Both the position numbers and the translations under genes were made by a program. A model generated the notes under the pieces. The model was not told the origin of the DNA. It did no database searches and saw only the letters and a list, made by a program, of their open reading frames with translations. From Pseudomonas mosselii (GTDB lineage Bacteria > Pseudomonadota > Gammaproteobacteria > Pseudomonadales > Pseudomonadaceae): DNA of 64,000 nt. This document shows, piece after piece, positions 1-10,920 of the stretch (positions are counted from its first letter, which is position 1; every line of letters starts with the position of its first letter). Location: NCBI RefSeq assembly GCF_005796105.1, contig NZ_VAUO01000005.1:186001-250000 (forward strand), in the 5' to 3' direction.

Positions 1-107
1 TCACCAATATCGCCCGCATCGATCTGCGTTATTCCAACGGACTTGCCGTTGGTTGGCGGGAACCGAATGCACCGACGACGGCCCAACCCGCCGTTGCGAA
101 GAATTAG
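1..107 (+). CDS. ftsQ: Cell division protein FtsQ, C-terminal end (partial)
   Basis: The open frame enters from the left edge and stops at a TAG 14 bases before ftsA. Only the last 34 residues or so are visible, including [17 protein letters not shown], which resembles the conserved end of the FtsQ periplasmic domain (strand, then 'Y-x-N-G-x-A-V-x-W'), followed by a short variable tail. FtsQ is a bitopic inner-membrane protein that links early and late divisome proteins through FtsB and FtsL. The assignment rests on this short tail and on the classic ftsQ-ftsA-ftsZ order; the rest of the gene is outside the window. Confidence 0.85.
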   Translation, partial: TNIARIDLRYSNGLAVGWREPNAPTTAQPAVAKN

Positions 108-121
108 AGAGAGGCAGGACC

Positions 122-1390
122 ATGGCAAACGCGCATAGCGGCAAAATGATCGTCGGGCTGGACATCGGCACCTCCAAGGTGGTGGCGCTGGTGGGCGAGG
201 TCGGCGAAGACGGCACCCTGGAGATCGTGGGCATCGGCACCCACCCATCGCGCGGCCTGAAGAAAGGCGTGGTGGTGAACATCGAGTCGACCGTGCAGTC
301 GATCCAGCGCGCTGTGGAAGAGGCCCAACTGATGGCCGGCTGCCGCATCCACTCGGCGTTCGTTGGCGTGGCTGGCAACCACATCCGCAGCCTGAACTCC
401 CACGGCATCGTCGCCATCCGCGACCGTGAAGTGAGCATGGCCGACCTCGAACGTGTGCTCGACGCTGCCCAGGCTGTGGCCATTCCGGCCGACCAGCGTG
501 TGCTGCACACCCTGCCGCAGGACTACGTGATCGACAACCAGGAAGGCGTTCGCGAGCCGCTGGGCATGTCGGGCGTGCGCCTGGAAGCCAAGGTCCACGT
601 GGTCACCTGCGCCGTCAATGCCGCACAGAATATCGAGAAGTGCGTACGCCGCTGTGGCCTGGAAATCGACGACATCATCCTCGAACAGTTGGCTTCGGCC
701 TATTCGGTGCTGACCGACGATGAGAAAGAACTCGGCGTGTGCCTGGTGGACATCGGGGGTGGCACCACCGACATCGCGATCTTTACCGAAGGCGCGATTC
801 GCCACACCGCGGTGATCCCTATCGCGGGCGACCAGGTCACCAACGACATCGCCATGGCTCTGCGTACACCGACGCAGTACGCCGAGGAGATCAAGATCCG
901 CTACGCCTGTGCCCTGGCCAAGCTGGCTGGCGCTGGCGAGACCATCAAGGTGCCGAGCGTGGGCGATCGTCCACCGCGCGAGCTGTCGCGCCAGGCCCTG
1001 GCAGAAGTGGTCGAGCCTCGTTACGACGAGCTGTTCACCCTGATCCAGGCCGAGCTGCGCCGCAGCGGCTACGAGGACCTGGTGCCCGCCGGTATCGTCC
1101 TCACCGGCGGCACCGCGAAGATGGAAGGCGCCGTGGAACTGGCCGAGGAAATCTTCCACATGCCGGTACGCCTTGGCGTGCCGCACAGCGTTCGGGGCCT
1201 GAGCGACGTGGTGCGCAACCCGATCTATTCCACCGGCGTGGGCCTGCTCACCTACGGCTTGCAGAAGCAGTCCGAAGACCTGGTCATGACCGGTATCAGC
1301 AACAGCAGCAACAGCAATAACAGCTATGGCGATGAACCCAAGGGGCCAGTGCTTGAACGACTCAAGCGTTGGGTCCAGAGCAACTTCTGA
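122..1390 (+). CDS. ftsA: Cell division protein FtsA
   Basis: FtsA is an actin-like ATPase that anchors FtsZ filaments to the inner membrane and recruits later divisome proteins. This 422-residue frame has the usual family length. Visible features are the N-terminal nucleotide-binding motif GLDIGTSKV, the second phosphate-binding motif DIGGGTTDIAIF near residue 210, the TGG motif at VLTGGTAKMEG, and a C-terminal amphipathic membrane-targeting helix (LERLKRWVQSNF). The start at 122 follows a purine-rich GAGAGAGG ribosome site; a longer in-frame extension to base 53 would overlap ftsQ and is not needed. Just before the membrane helix is a short Ser/Asn run encoded by AGC/AAC/AAT codons, a low-complexity linker likely to vary in length between strains. 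It is followed directly by ftsZ. Confidence 0.97.
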   Translation: MANAHSGKMIVGLDIGTSKVVALVGEVGEDGTLEIVGIGTHPSRGLKKGVVVNIESTVQSIQRAVEEAQLMAGCRIHSAFVGVAGNHIRSLNSHGIVAIRDREVSMADLERVLDAAQAVAIPADQRVLHTLPQDYVIDNQEGVREPLGMSGVRLEAKVHVVTCAVNAAQNIEKCVRRCGLEIDDIILEQLASAYSVLTDDEKELGVCLVDIGGGTTDIAIFTEGAIRHTAVIPIAGDQVTNDIAMALRTPTQYAEEIKIRYACALAKLAGAGETIKVPSVGDRPPRELSRQALAEVVEPRYDELFTLIQAELRRSGYEDLVPAGIVLTGGTAKMEGAVELAEEIFHMPVRLGVPHSVRGLSDVVRNPIYSTGVGLLTYGLQKQSEDLVMTGISNSSNSNNSYGDEPKGPVLERLKRWVQSNF

Positions 1391-1445
1391 GTTTCAAAGC
1401 AGTAGTGGTAGGCGCGACAACTAGAGAACTGTAAGGAGAGGGAAA

Positions 1446-2642
1446 ATGTTCGAGCTCGTAGACAACGTCCCGCAAAGCCCGGTCATCAAGGTGATCGGCG
1501 TCGGCGGTGGCGGCGGCAACGCCGTCAACCACATGGTCAAAAGCAGCATCGAAGGCGTCGAGTTCATCTGCGCCAACACCGATGCTCAAGCGCTGAAAAA
1601 CATTGGCGCACGCACCATCCTGCAACTGGGCACCGGCGTGACCAAGGGCCTGGGTGCGGGGGCCAATCCAGAGGTCGGCCGTCAAGCCGCGCTGGAAGAC
1701 CGTGAGCGCATCGCCGAAGTGCTGCAAGGCACCAACATGGTGTTCATCACCACCGGCATGGGCGGCGGTACCGGTACCGGTGCTGCGCCGATCATCGCCG
1801 AAGTCGCGAAAGAGATGGGTATCCTTACTGTTGCGGTAGTGACCCGTCCGTTCCCGTTCGAAGGCCGCAAGCGCATGCAGATCGCCGATGAAGGCATCCG
1901 TATGCTCGCCGAGAGCGTCGACTCGCTGATCACCATCCCCAACGAGAAGCTGCTGACCATCCTGGGCAAGGATGCAAGCCTGCTGTCCGCTTTCGCCAAG
2001 GCTGACGACGTGCTGGCCGGCGCCGTGCGCGGCATCTCCGACATCATCAAGCGTCCGGGCATGATCAACGTCGACTTTGCCGACGTGCGTACCGTAATGG
2101 GCGAGATGGGTATGGCGATGATGGGTACCGGCTGCGCCAGCGGTCCGAACCGTGCGCGTGAAGCTACCGAGGCGGCGATTCGCAATCCACTGCTCGAAGA
2201 CGTCAACCTGCAGGGCGCCCGTGGCATCCTGGTGAACATCACCGCCGGACCGGACCTGTCGCTGGGTGAGTACTCCGACGTGGGTAGCATCATCGAGGCC
2301 TTCGCCTCCGACCACGCCATGGTCAAGGTCGGTACTGTGATCGACCCGGACATGCGCGACGAGCTGCACGTCACCGTCGTGGCCACCGGTCTGGGTGCAC
2401 GCATCGAGAAGCCGGTCAAAGTCGTCGACAATACCCTGCAAACTGCCCAGCAGGCTTACGAGGCCTCTAACCCGGCCCCGGTTCGCCAAGAGCAGCCAGC
2501 GGTCAACTACCGCGACCTGGAGCGTCCGACCGTGATGCGCAACCAGGCTCACGCCGGTGCCGCCGCAGCCGCTAAACTCAACCCTCAGGACGATCTGGAC
2601 TACCTCGATATCCCAGCCTTCCTGCGTCGCCAGGCCGATTGA
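1446..2642 (+). CDS. ftsZ: Cell division protein FtsZ
   Basis: FtsZ is the tubulin-like GTPase that polymerises into the cytokinetic ring at midcell. The 398-residue product has the N-terminal GVGGGGGNAVNHM segment, the tubulin signature GGGTGTGAAP at about residue 105, and the T7 loop region NVDFADVRTVM. The C-terminal conserved tail DYLDIPAFLRRQAD, which binds FtsA and ZipA, is intact. A good ribosome site (AAGGAGAGG) sits just before the ATG. The 55-base gap after ftsA contains no obvious terminator, so co-transcription with ftsQA is expected. Confidence 0.98.
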   Translation: MFELVDNVPQSPVIKVIGVGGGGGNAVNHMVKSSIEGVEFICANTDAQALKNIGARTILQLGTGVTKGLGAGANPEVGRQAALEDRERIAEVLQGTNMVFITTGMGGGTGTGAAPIIAEVAKEMGILTVAVVTRPFPFEGRKRMQIADEGIRMLAESVDSLITIPNEKLLTILGKDASLLSAFAKADDVLAGAVRGISDIIKRPGMINVDFADVRTVMGEMGMAMMGTGCASGPNRAREATEAAIRNPLLEDVNLQGARGILVNITAGPDLSLGEYSDVGSIIEAFASDHAMVKVGTVIDPDMRDELHVTVVATGLGARIEKPVKVVDNTLQTAQQAYEASNPAPVRQEQPAVNYRDLERPTVMRNQAHAGAAAAAKLNPQDDLDYLDIPAFLRRQAD

Positions 2643-2669
2643 TGGAATTTATCAGGGGTATAAGGGTGA

Positions 2670-2702
2670 TTGGTGTTCAGCAAAGGCCGGGTCTGTTATT
2701 AT
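2670..2702 (+). promoter_or_regulatory. Possible sigma-70 promoter of lpxC
   Basis: In the 112-base ftsZ-lpxC gap, TTGGTG (2670-2675) and TGTTAT (2694-2699) are separated by 18 bases. The overlapping TATTAT is an alternative -10. Each hexamer is only a partial match. lpxC often has its own promoter downstream of ftsZ in Pseudomonas, which makes the location sensible. Confidence 0.35.
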
Positions 2703-2754
2703 CCCCAGCCTTTGTTGATACCTGTTCGCAATTTGCGCTGAAGCGGCCAATGCC

Positions 2755-3666
2755 ATGATTAGACAACGCACCCTGAAGAATACCATCCGTGCCACAGGTG
2801 TCGGCCTGCACTCCGGGGAGAAGGTCTATCTGACCCTCAAGCCTGCGCCTGTCGACACCGGCATCGTCTTCCGTCGCGCCGACCTTTCTCCTGTCGTGGA
2901 GATTCCGGCGCGCGCAGCCAATGTCGGCGAGACCACCATGTCCACGACACTGGTCAACGGTGACGTCAAAGTCGATACGGTCGAGCACTTGCTCTCCGCC
3001 ATGGCGGGCCTGGGCATCGATAACGCCTACGTCGAGCTCTCCGCCTCGGAAGTGCCGATCATGGATGGCAGCGCCGGTCCCTTCGTATTCCTGATTCAAT
3101 CGGCTGGCCTGGAAGAACAGGACGCCGCGAAGAAGTTCATCCGTATCCTGCGCGAAGTGACTGTGGAAGAGGGCGACAAGCGCGCCACTTTCCTGCCGTT
3201 CGACGGGTTCAAGGTGAGCTTCGAGATCGACTTCGATCACCCGGTCCTCAAGGGCCAGACCCAAAGTGCGGTCGTTGACTTCTCGAGCACCTCGTTCGTC
3301 AAGGAAGTCAGCCGCGCCCGTACGTTTGGCTTCATGCGTGACATCGAGTACCTGCGCAAGCACAACCTTGCGTTGGGTGGCAGTGTCGAGAACGCCATCG
3401 TGGTGGACGAGACCGGTGTGCTCAACGAAGACGGCCTTCGTTCCGATGACGAGTTCGTCAAGCACAAGATCCTCGACGCCATCGGCGACCTCTATCTGCT
3501 GGGCAACAGCCTGATCGGCGAGTTCAAGGGCTACAAGTCCGGGCACGCGCTGAACAACCAGCTGCTGCGCAAGCTGATCGCAGAAACTGACGCCTGGGAA
3601 GTGGTCACCTTCGAAGATGCCAGCACGGCACCGATCTCGTACATGCGCCCTGTTGCGGCCGTGTAA
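2755..3666 (+). CDS. lpxC: UDP-3-O-acyl-N-acetylglucosamine deacetylase LpxC
   Basis: LpxC is the zinc deacetylase that carries out the first committed step of lipid A synthesis in the cytoplasm. The 303-residue length is standard. The start reads [21 protein letters not shown], the family's N-terminal signature. Zinc and catalytic motifs are present: [14 protein letters not shown] near residue 78, [14 protein letters not shown] (the second His and the Asp) near 238, and a GHALNN motif near 265. It follows ftsZ on the same strand and is closed by a strong terminator. In Pseudomonas LpxC amount is tuned to envelope needs; nothing visible here shows the mechanism. Confidence 0.98.
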   Translation: MIRQRTLKNTIRATGVGLHSGEKVYLTLKPAPVDTGIVFRRADLSPVVEIPARAANVGETTMSTTLVNGDVKVDTVEHLLSAMAGLGIDNAYVELSASEVPIMDGSAGPFVFLIQSAGLEEQDAAKKFIRILREVTVEEGDKRATFLPFDGFKVSFEIDFDHPVLKGQTQSAVVDFSSTSFVKEVSRARTFGFMRDIEYLRKHNLALGGSVENAIVVDETGVLNEDGLRSDDEFVKHKILDAIGDLYLLGNSLIGEFKGYKSGHALNNQLLRKLIAETDAWEVVTFEDASTAPISYMRPVAAV

Positions 3667-3690
3667 GTTCGAACACTCTCTAGTTCATTG

Positions 3691-3716
3691 AGGCCACCTT
3701 CGGGTGGCCTTTTTTA
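3691..3716 (+). terminator. Rho-independent terminator after lpxC
   Basis: AGGCCACC, a TTCG tetraloop and GGTGGCCT form a perfect 8-bp stem, followed immediately by a run of T. It starts 25 bases after the lpxC stop and also faces the end of dciA on the other strand, so it closes the division/wall cluster. Confidence 0.92.
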
Positions 3717-3727
3717 TGGGCGCTCGC

Positions 3728-4183
3728 TCAGGGCTTGTCCTGGGCGTGGGCTGCCAAGCGTTCCAGCGCGGCCTTGAGCTTCGGATCGCTGATGCCTTCG
3801 GCAGAGGCGTGAATACTGTTGGCCGCTTGTTGCGACAGGACAGGAGCGTGCCCTTCACGTTTGGTGGGCACCAAAGGTGGCTGGACCTTGAAGATGATAC
3901 GGCTCAGGTTGGCGAACGCCTCCATGCCTTGCAGTTGGCGTTGCAGGCGCTTTTGCTGATAGCGCAGGCGCGTGGCCCAGTGGCCGTCGGTAACCACCAG
4001 CAGCAACGTGCCGTCTTTCCACGATGCCACATGGCAGTGCTCGCGTGCAGCCGGTTGCAGCTGGCTTTCCAGCAGGCGCTGTAGGTGTTCCAGGCGTTCG
4101 GCCTGATTGAGCAGCAGGCGCAGTGGGCGGGCCTTGCGCAACAGCGCCGAAGGCTGATGGGCGGAGGAGGGTTTGTAGGCCAT
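3728..4183 (-). CDS. dciA: DciA (DUF721) helicase-loader protein
   Basis: DUF721/DciA proteins are the predicted ancestral loaders of the replicative helicase DnaB in bacteria that lack DnaC. The chosen start (MAYKPSSAH) gives 151 residues. The body matches the family: a basic N-terminal helix with LLNQAERLEHLQRLLESQL, the KH-like segment (VASWKDGTLLLVV, then W-A-T-R-L-R-Y), and a long charged, low-complexity C-terminal tail. A longer frame to 4297 is open but lacks the conserved beginning. In Pseudomonas this gene lies between lpxC and secA and is transcribed away from secA, exactly as here. Confidence 0.85.
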   Translation of the reverse strand: MAYKPSSAHQPSALLRKARPLRLLLNQAERLEHLQRLLESQLQPAAREHCHVASWKDGTLLLVVTDGHWATRLRYQQKRLQRQLQGMEAFANLSRIIFKVQPPLVPTKREGHAPVLSQQAANSIHASAEGISDPKLKAALERLAAHAQDKP

Positions 4184-4315
4184 GAATGTACGCAGACGGT
4201 TACAAGATCGGCAGTCTATCAGTTGAGCCCCGGGTATGGGCGGGCATCGTGCTCGGTCTGCGCTAAGCGGGCTTTTGATGCACGTCATGCTCGGCACGTT
4301 TCATCTTTACGCACC

Positions 4316-4419
4316 TTGAACTTGCGGAAAAAGCCCCTATGTTATTCAAGCCCCCTAAAAGCGCTGTGCCAGCATCGTGGAAATCCACCACTTTCCTCAC
4401 CATCGTTTCCGGGTAGAAT
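4316..4419 (+). promoter_or_regulatory. secA: Candidate secA promoter region
   Basis: The 318-base gap between the divergent dciA and secA starts contains no credible gene. TTGAAC (4316-4321) with TATGTT (4338-4343), 16 bases apart, is one sigma-70 candidate; a TAGAAT box at 4414-4419 is a second, without a clear -35. The leader before secA is GC-rich and can form small stems. I could not identify a secM-like gene. Confidence 0.35.
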
Positions 4420-4501
4420 GCTCGTTCGCATGCGGCCTTAGGGCTGCACGGGCGACTCACGGGGCCGCCCTCCATCCCTACGTGTGGAAGATCCTGCCGA
4501 T

Positions 4502-7237
<2,736 letters not shown>

Positions 7238-7267
7238 TCTGAGCAGGCTGTGCAGACGGAGACAACC

Positions 7268-7379
7268 GGGGGCCGCTTTGCGGCCCTTTCGCGACGCAAG
7301 GCCGCTCCTACAGGTATCGCAACCACCTTGTAGGAGCGGCCTTGTGTCGCGATGGGGCGCGAAGCGGCCCCGCTTTTTG
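7268..7379. repeat. Inverted REP pair between secA and argJ
   Basis: Two Pseudomonas REP units face each other. One carries GCCGCTCCTACAGG (7311-7324 region), the other its complement TTGTAGGAGCGGC (7329-7341). The outer arms, rich in GGGGCCGCTT / AAGCGGCCCC, pair as well, and the downstream arm runs into TTTTT at about 7375-7379. The structure probably acts as the secA terminator. Confidence 0.85.
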
Positions 7380-7409
7380 ATATCAACCGATTTTTCTAGG
7401 AGCGCTCTA

Positions 7410-8627
7410 ATGGCTGTTGGTCTTGGTCCCCTGCCTACCCTGCACCCGGTTCCCGGTTTCGAACTTGGCATCGCTTCGGCCGGCATCAAGCGCCCAGGGC
7501 GCAAGGACGTGGTCGTGATGCGCTGCGCCGAAGGCTCCAGCGTGGCAGGGGTGTTTACCCTCAACGCCTTCTGTGCAGCCCCGGTGATCCTCTCCAAGCA
7601 GCGTGTGCAAGGCACTGTGCGCTACCTGCTGACCAACACTGGTAACGCCAACGCCGGCACCGGCGCTCCGGGCCTGGCCGCTGCCGAGCGCACCTGCGCC
7701 AAGCTGGCCGAGCTGACGGGTGTTGCGCCCGAGTCCGTTCTGCCGTTCTCCACCGGCGTGATCGGTGAGCCGCTGCCGGTCGAGAAGATCGAAGGCGCCC
7801 TGCAAGCCGCCCTGGACAACCTCTCCGAGAACAACTGGGCCGAAGCCGCTACCGGCATCATGACCACCGACACCCTGCCCAAGGGTGCCAGCCGCCAGTT
7901 CCAGTTCGCCGGCAAGACCATCACCGTCACCGGTATCAGCAAGGGCGCGGGCATGATCCGTCCGAACATGGCGACCATGCTCGGCTACATCGCCACCGAT
8001 GCCAAGGTCGCCCCGGCCGTGCTCAAGGACCTGATGCTCGACGGCGCCAACAAGTCGTTCAACCGCATCACCATCGACGGCGACACCTCGACCAACGACT
8101 GCTGCATGCTGATCGCCACTGGCAAGGCCGACGTGCCTGAAGTGACCGAAGCGCGCGGCGAGCTGTTCGAAGCGCTGAAGAAGGCGGTGTTCGAAGTGTG
8201 CATGGAAGTGGCCCAAGCCATCGTCCGTGACGGCGAAGGCGCCACCAAGTTCGTCACCGTGCAGGTGAACGGCGGCGGCAACCACCAGGAGTGCCTGGAC
8301 GTCGGCTACGCCGTGGCCCACTCGCCACTGATCAAGACCGCGCTGTTCGCCTCCGATCCCAACTGGGGCCGCATTCTGGCTGCCGTTGGCCGTGCGGGCG
8401 TACCCGAGTTGGATGTCAGCCTGATCGACGTCTATCTCGACGACGTGTGCATTGCCAGTCAGGGCGGTCGTAGCCCCAGCTACACCGAAGAGCAGGGCTC
8501 CAAGGTCATGGCCCAGGAAGAGATCACCATCCGTATCGAGCTGGGCCGCGGCCAGTGCAGCGAAACCATCTGGACCACCGACCTGTCCCACGAGTACGTG
8601 AAGATCAACGCCGAGTACCGTACTTGA
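7410..8627 (+). CDS. argJ: Bifunctional glutamate N-acetyltransferase / amino-acid acetyltransferase ArgJ
   Basis: ArgJ transfers the acetyl group from N-acetylornithine to glutamate, closing the cyclic arginine pathway, and in bifunctional forms also uses acetyl-CoA. The start at 7410 follows an AGGAG site and gives 405 residues. The autocleavage region [14 protein letters not shown] is intact; cleavage is expected before its Thr, giving alpha and beta chains. Further conserved blocks are [10 protein letters not shown] and [15 protein letters not shown]. An open frame extends upstream through the REP pair to 7191 but has no conserved residues there, so the later start is preferred. Confidence 0.97.
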   Translation: MAVGLGPLPTLHPVPGFELGIASAGIKRPGRKDVVVMRCAEGSSVAGVFTLNAFCAAPVILSKQRVQGTVRYLLTNTGNANAGTGAPGLAAAERTCAKLAELTGVAPESVLPFSTGVIGEPLPVEKIEGALQAALDNLSENNWAEAATGIMTTDTLPKGASRQFQFAGKTITVTGISKGAGMIRPNMATMLGYIATDAKVAPAVLKDLMLDGANKSFNRITIDGDTSTNDCCMLIATGKADVPEVTEARGELFEALKKAVFEVCMEVAQAIVRDGEGATKFVTVQVNGGGNHQECLDVGYAVAHSPLIKTALFASDPNWGRILAAVGRAGVPELDVSLIDVYLDDVCIASQGGRSPSYTEEQGSKVMAQEEITIRIELGRGQCSETIWTTDLSHEYVKINAEYRT

Positions 8628-8648
8628 TGTATTGATCCAAAGGCCTTG

Positions 8649-8697
8649 TCGCGGGCTTGCCCGCGATTGGCTGCTGGACAGCCAGCAGGGCCTGAAT
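8649..8697. repeat. Short palindromes (REP remnant) after argJ
   Basis: Two small hairpins lie between argJ and the next gene: CGCGGGC-TTG-CCCGCG, then GCTGCTGG-ACA-GCCAGCAG. The first resembles the palindromic head of a REP element without its usual second half. They may attenuate read-through. Confidence 0.5.
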
Positions 8698-8720
8698 TGC
8701 CCATTCAATGGAGCCGACCC

Positions 8721-9353
8721 ATGAATTATCACTTGATCATCGGCGACAAGTTGCTGTCTTCCTGGTCTCTACGCGGCGCCTTGGCCTTGGAACTGGCCGG
8801 TGCTTCCTACGATGAAACCCTGGTCAAGCTCAAGCAGCCTGACACGCGTCAGCGCATCCTGGCGTTCTCTCCCAGTGGTAAAGTCCCGCTGCTCAAGTCC
8901 CCGCACGGTCTGATCGCCGATTCCCTGGCCATCGCCGAGTACCTCGCCGAACAGCATCCAGAGGCCCGTTTGTGGCCCGAGGACGTGGCTGCCCGGGCCC
9001 AGGCGCGTTCGGCCTGCGCGCAGATGCACAGCGGTTTTCTCGCCCTGCGCAGCAACATGCCGTTCGATCTGTCGCGTGACCAGGCGCTGGAGAGCATTCC
9101 CCTGGAGGTGCAGGTGGACATCGACCGGATCCTCGCGCTGTGGGCCGAATGCCGCCTGGTCGCCAAGGACAGCGGCCCGTTCCTGTTCGGCAGGCCGACC
9201 CTTGCCGATGCGTTCTTCGCCCCGGTAGCGGTGCGTCTGCGCACCTATCGCGTCGAAGTGCCGGCAGAGGCGGCCGCTTACATTGAGGCAATCTATCAGT
9301 GGCCGGCCTTCCAGGCCTGGCAGAAAGCGGGCTTGGCGGAGCGTGAAGGGTGA
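8721..9353 (+). CDS. Glutathione S-transferase family protein
   Basis: The 210-residue product has the two-domain GST layout. An N-terminal thioredoxin-like domain (about 1-80) starts with NYHLIIGDKLLSSWSLRGALAL, has the cis-proline region GKVPLLKSP and the glutathione-contacting ES/DS turn at IADSLAIAEYLAE. An all-helical C-terminal domain includes PTLADAFFAPVAVRL. The Ser-rich SSWSLR at the active-site position suggests a serine-type enzyme. The substrate is unknown. Its stop codon overlaps the GTG start of the next gene (GTGA), so the two are translationally coupled. Confidence 0.88.
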   Translation: MNYHLIIGDKLLSSWSLRGALALELAGASYDETLVKLKQPDTRQRILAFSPSGKVPLLKSPHGLIADSLAIAEYLAEQHPEARLWPEDVAARAQARSACAQMHSGFLALRSNMPFDLSRDQALESIPLEVQVDIDRILALWAECRLVAKDSGPFLFGRPTLADAFFAPVAVRLRTYRVEVPAEAAAYIEAIYQWPAFQAWQKAGLAEREG

Positions 9354-10294
9354 AGCGGATTCATGTAGTGGCTGCGGTGATCCGCGGTGCAGAAGCACGC
9401 ATCCTGATCGCACGGCGCGCCGACACGCAGCACCAGGGTGGCCTGTGGGAGTTCCCCGGCGGCAAGGTGGAGCAGGGCGAAGGCGTCGAGGCGGCGCTGG
9501 CCCGTGAACTGCGCGAGGAGCTTGGCATCGAGGTCACGCGCTCGCGCCCGCTGATCACGGTCAGTCACGATTACCCGGACAAGCAGGTACTGCTGGAGGT
9601 GCGCGAAGTCGACGCCTTTACCGGCGAACCCCACGGCGCCGAAGGCCAGCCGCTGGCCTGGGTGGCCGCGCGGGAGCTAGACCAGTACGCGTTTCCCGAG
9701 GCCAACAAGCCTATCGTCGCCGCCGCGCGCTTGCCGGATCAGTACCTGATCACGCCGGACGGGCTTGAGGTCCCTGCGCTGCTCAAGGGCATTCAGAAGG
9801 CCGTGGCCAGTGGTGTTCGCCTGATCCAGCTGCGCGCCCCGGACATGTACGATCCCAAGTACCGCGACGTGGCAGTGGATGCGGTGGGCCTGTGCGCTGG
9901 CAAGGCGCAGTTGATGCTCAAGGGGCCGTTGGAATGGCTGGGCGACTTCCCTTCGGCAGGCTGGCACCTGACGGCTGCGCAGTTGCGTAAATATGCAGCT
10001 AACGGTCGGCCATTCCCGGTTTCGCGCTGGTTGGCAGCTTCGTGCCACAGTGCCGAAGAGCTGGCGTTGGCCGAGCAGATGGGAGTGGATTTCGTCACCC
10101 TGTCGCCGGTGCAGGCGACCCAGACCCATCCTGATGCCACGCCGCTGGGGTGGGAGGCGGCGCAGCGGCTGATCGGCGCGTTCAAGCATCCTGTGTATCT
10201 GCTCGGTGGCGTCGGGCCGGATGAGCGTGAGCGTGCCTGGCAGGTTGGGGCACAGGGGGTGGCGGGTATTCGGGCGTTCTGGCCAGACGCTTGA
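9350..10294 (+). CDS. mutT: Nudix hydrolase MutT fused to a thiamine-phosphate-synthase-like domain
   Basis: Residues 1 to about 130 form a MutT-type Nudix domain. The Nudix box runs from G38 to I60 (G-x5-E-x7-RELREELGI), expected to hydrolyse 8-oxo-dGTP and so prevent A:T to C:G transversions. Residues about 140-314 resemble ThiE/TenI TIM-barrel proteins (GVRLIQLRAP, SCHSAEEL, VDFVTLSPVQATQTHPDATPLGW, PVYLLGGVG). This fusion is common in Pseudomonas and related genera; the role of the second domain is not known. The GTG start overlaps the preceding GST stop. A long hairpin follows the stop codon. Confidence 0.93.
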   Translation: MKRIHVVAAVIRGAEARILIARRADTQHQGGLWEFPGGKVEQGEGVEAALARELREELGIEVTRSRPLITVSHDYPDKQVLLEVREVDAFTGEPHGAEGQPLAWVAARELDQYAFPEANKPIVAAARLPDQYLITPDGLEVPALLKGIQKAVASGVRLIQLRAPDMYDPKYRDVAVDAVGLCAGKAQLMLKGPLEWLGDFPSAGWHLTAAQLRKYAANGRPFPVSRWLAASCHSAEELALAEQMGVDFVTLSPVQATQTHPDATPLGWEAAQRLIGAFKHPVYLLGGVGPDERERAWQVGAQGVAGIRAFWPDA

Positions 10295-10300
10295 GTCGCC

Positions 10301-10354
10301 CCGCTCGCAGGGCAAGTCGACTCGGCGTACCGAGGCGACTTGCCCTGCGAGCGG
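10301..10354. terminator. Very long hairpin between convergent mutT and cobalamin adenosyltransferase genes
   Basis: A perfect 19-bp inverted repeat (10301-10319 with 10336-10354) encloses a second 5-bp stem CTCGG-CGTA-CCGAG, giving a nearly continuous 24-bp stem with a four-base loop. No T-run follows on either strand. It fills the whole gap between the two convergent stop codons and probably ends transcription in both directions. Confidence 0.8.
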
Positions 10355-10355
10355 C

Positions 10356-10919
10356 TCAGTCAGGCTTCGCTGCCGGCTGCCACAGCACCTCGTCCACGCC
10401 TTGGCGTCGCCCGATGATCCGCGCCGCGACGAACAGCAAATCCGACACCCGGTTGATGTAAGCCAACCCAACCCCGGCCAACGGCTCGAGCGCATTCAAT
10501 TGCTGGCAGCGCCGTTCTGCCGCCCGCGCCACGCTGCGGCACACATGGGCTTGGGCGACCAGCGCCGAACCGCCGGGCAGGATGAAGTTCTTCAGCGGCC
10601 CCAACTCGTCATTCCACACATCGATTGCCTGCTCCAGGCGTTCCACCTCGCGCGCATCGAGTGCCTGGTAACTGGGCATTGCCAGTTCGCCGCCCAAGTC
10701 GAACAGCCGATGCTGGCAGGGGGCAAGCACCTCCAGTACCTCGTCGATGCCGGCCTGCGCCAGCCCCGCCAGTAACACCCCCAGTTGGCTGTTGAGGCTG
10801 TCCACTTCGCCGATTGCCTCGATGCGCGGGTGGTCCTTGGGTACCCGGCGGCCGTCGCCCAGGCCGGTCTGGCCCTGGTCTCCGGTGCGGGTGTAGATCT
10901 TGGTCAGGCGATTGCCCAT
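10356..10919 (-). CDS. Cob(I)alamin adenosyltransferase, PduO type
   Basis: PduO-type enzymes transfer the adenosyl group of ATP to cob(I)alamin, making adenosylcobalamin. The 187-residue product begins with the family's ATP-binding signature (IYTRTGDQGQTGLGDGRRV, residues 7-25). It also has the conserved IEAIGEVDSLNSQLG segment, the LPGGSALVAQAHVCRSVARRAE-like helix (here RSVARAAER) and the C-terminal YINRVSDLLFVAAR motif. The start codon is one base from the stop of the histidine kinase gene upstream on the same strand, so the pair forms a tight operon. Sometimes named cobO or btuR by function, though those are a different fold. Confidence 0.93.
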   Translation of the reverse strand: MGNRLTKIYTRTGDQGQTGLGDGRRVPKDHPRIEAIGEVDSLNSQLGVLLAGLAQAGIDEVLEVLAPCQHRLFDLGGELAMPSYQALDAREVERLEQAIDVWNDELGPLKNFILPGGSALVAQAHVCRSVARAAERRCQQLNALEPLAGVGLAYINRVSDLLFVAARIIGRRQGVDEVLWQPAAKPD

Positions 10920-10920
10920 G

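Noticed and set aside
104..1186. Long open frame on the minus strand across ftsA (360 codons), and similar long antisense frames across ftsZ, secA and argJ
   Set aside because: High-GC coding DNA commonly leaves one or two antisense frames open. These have His/Asp/Val-rich compositions typical of shadows, no ribosome sites, and lie over certain genes.
1297..1323. Microsatellite-like AGC/AAC run in ftsA as a phase-variable tract
   Set aside because: It is in frame with imperfect codon repeats, so slippage would only change a linker by whole residues if at all; there is no sign of an on/off switch.
3704..4441. Plus-strand frames over dciA and its upstream region
   Set aside because: They overlap the well-supported dciA gene and the secA promoter region and show no recognisable domain.
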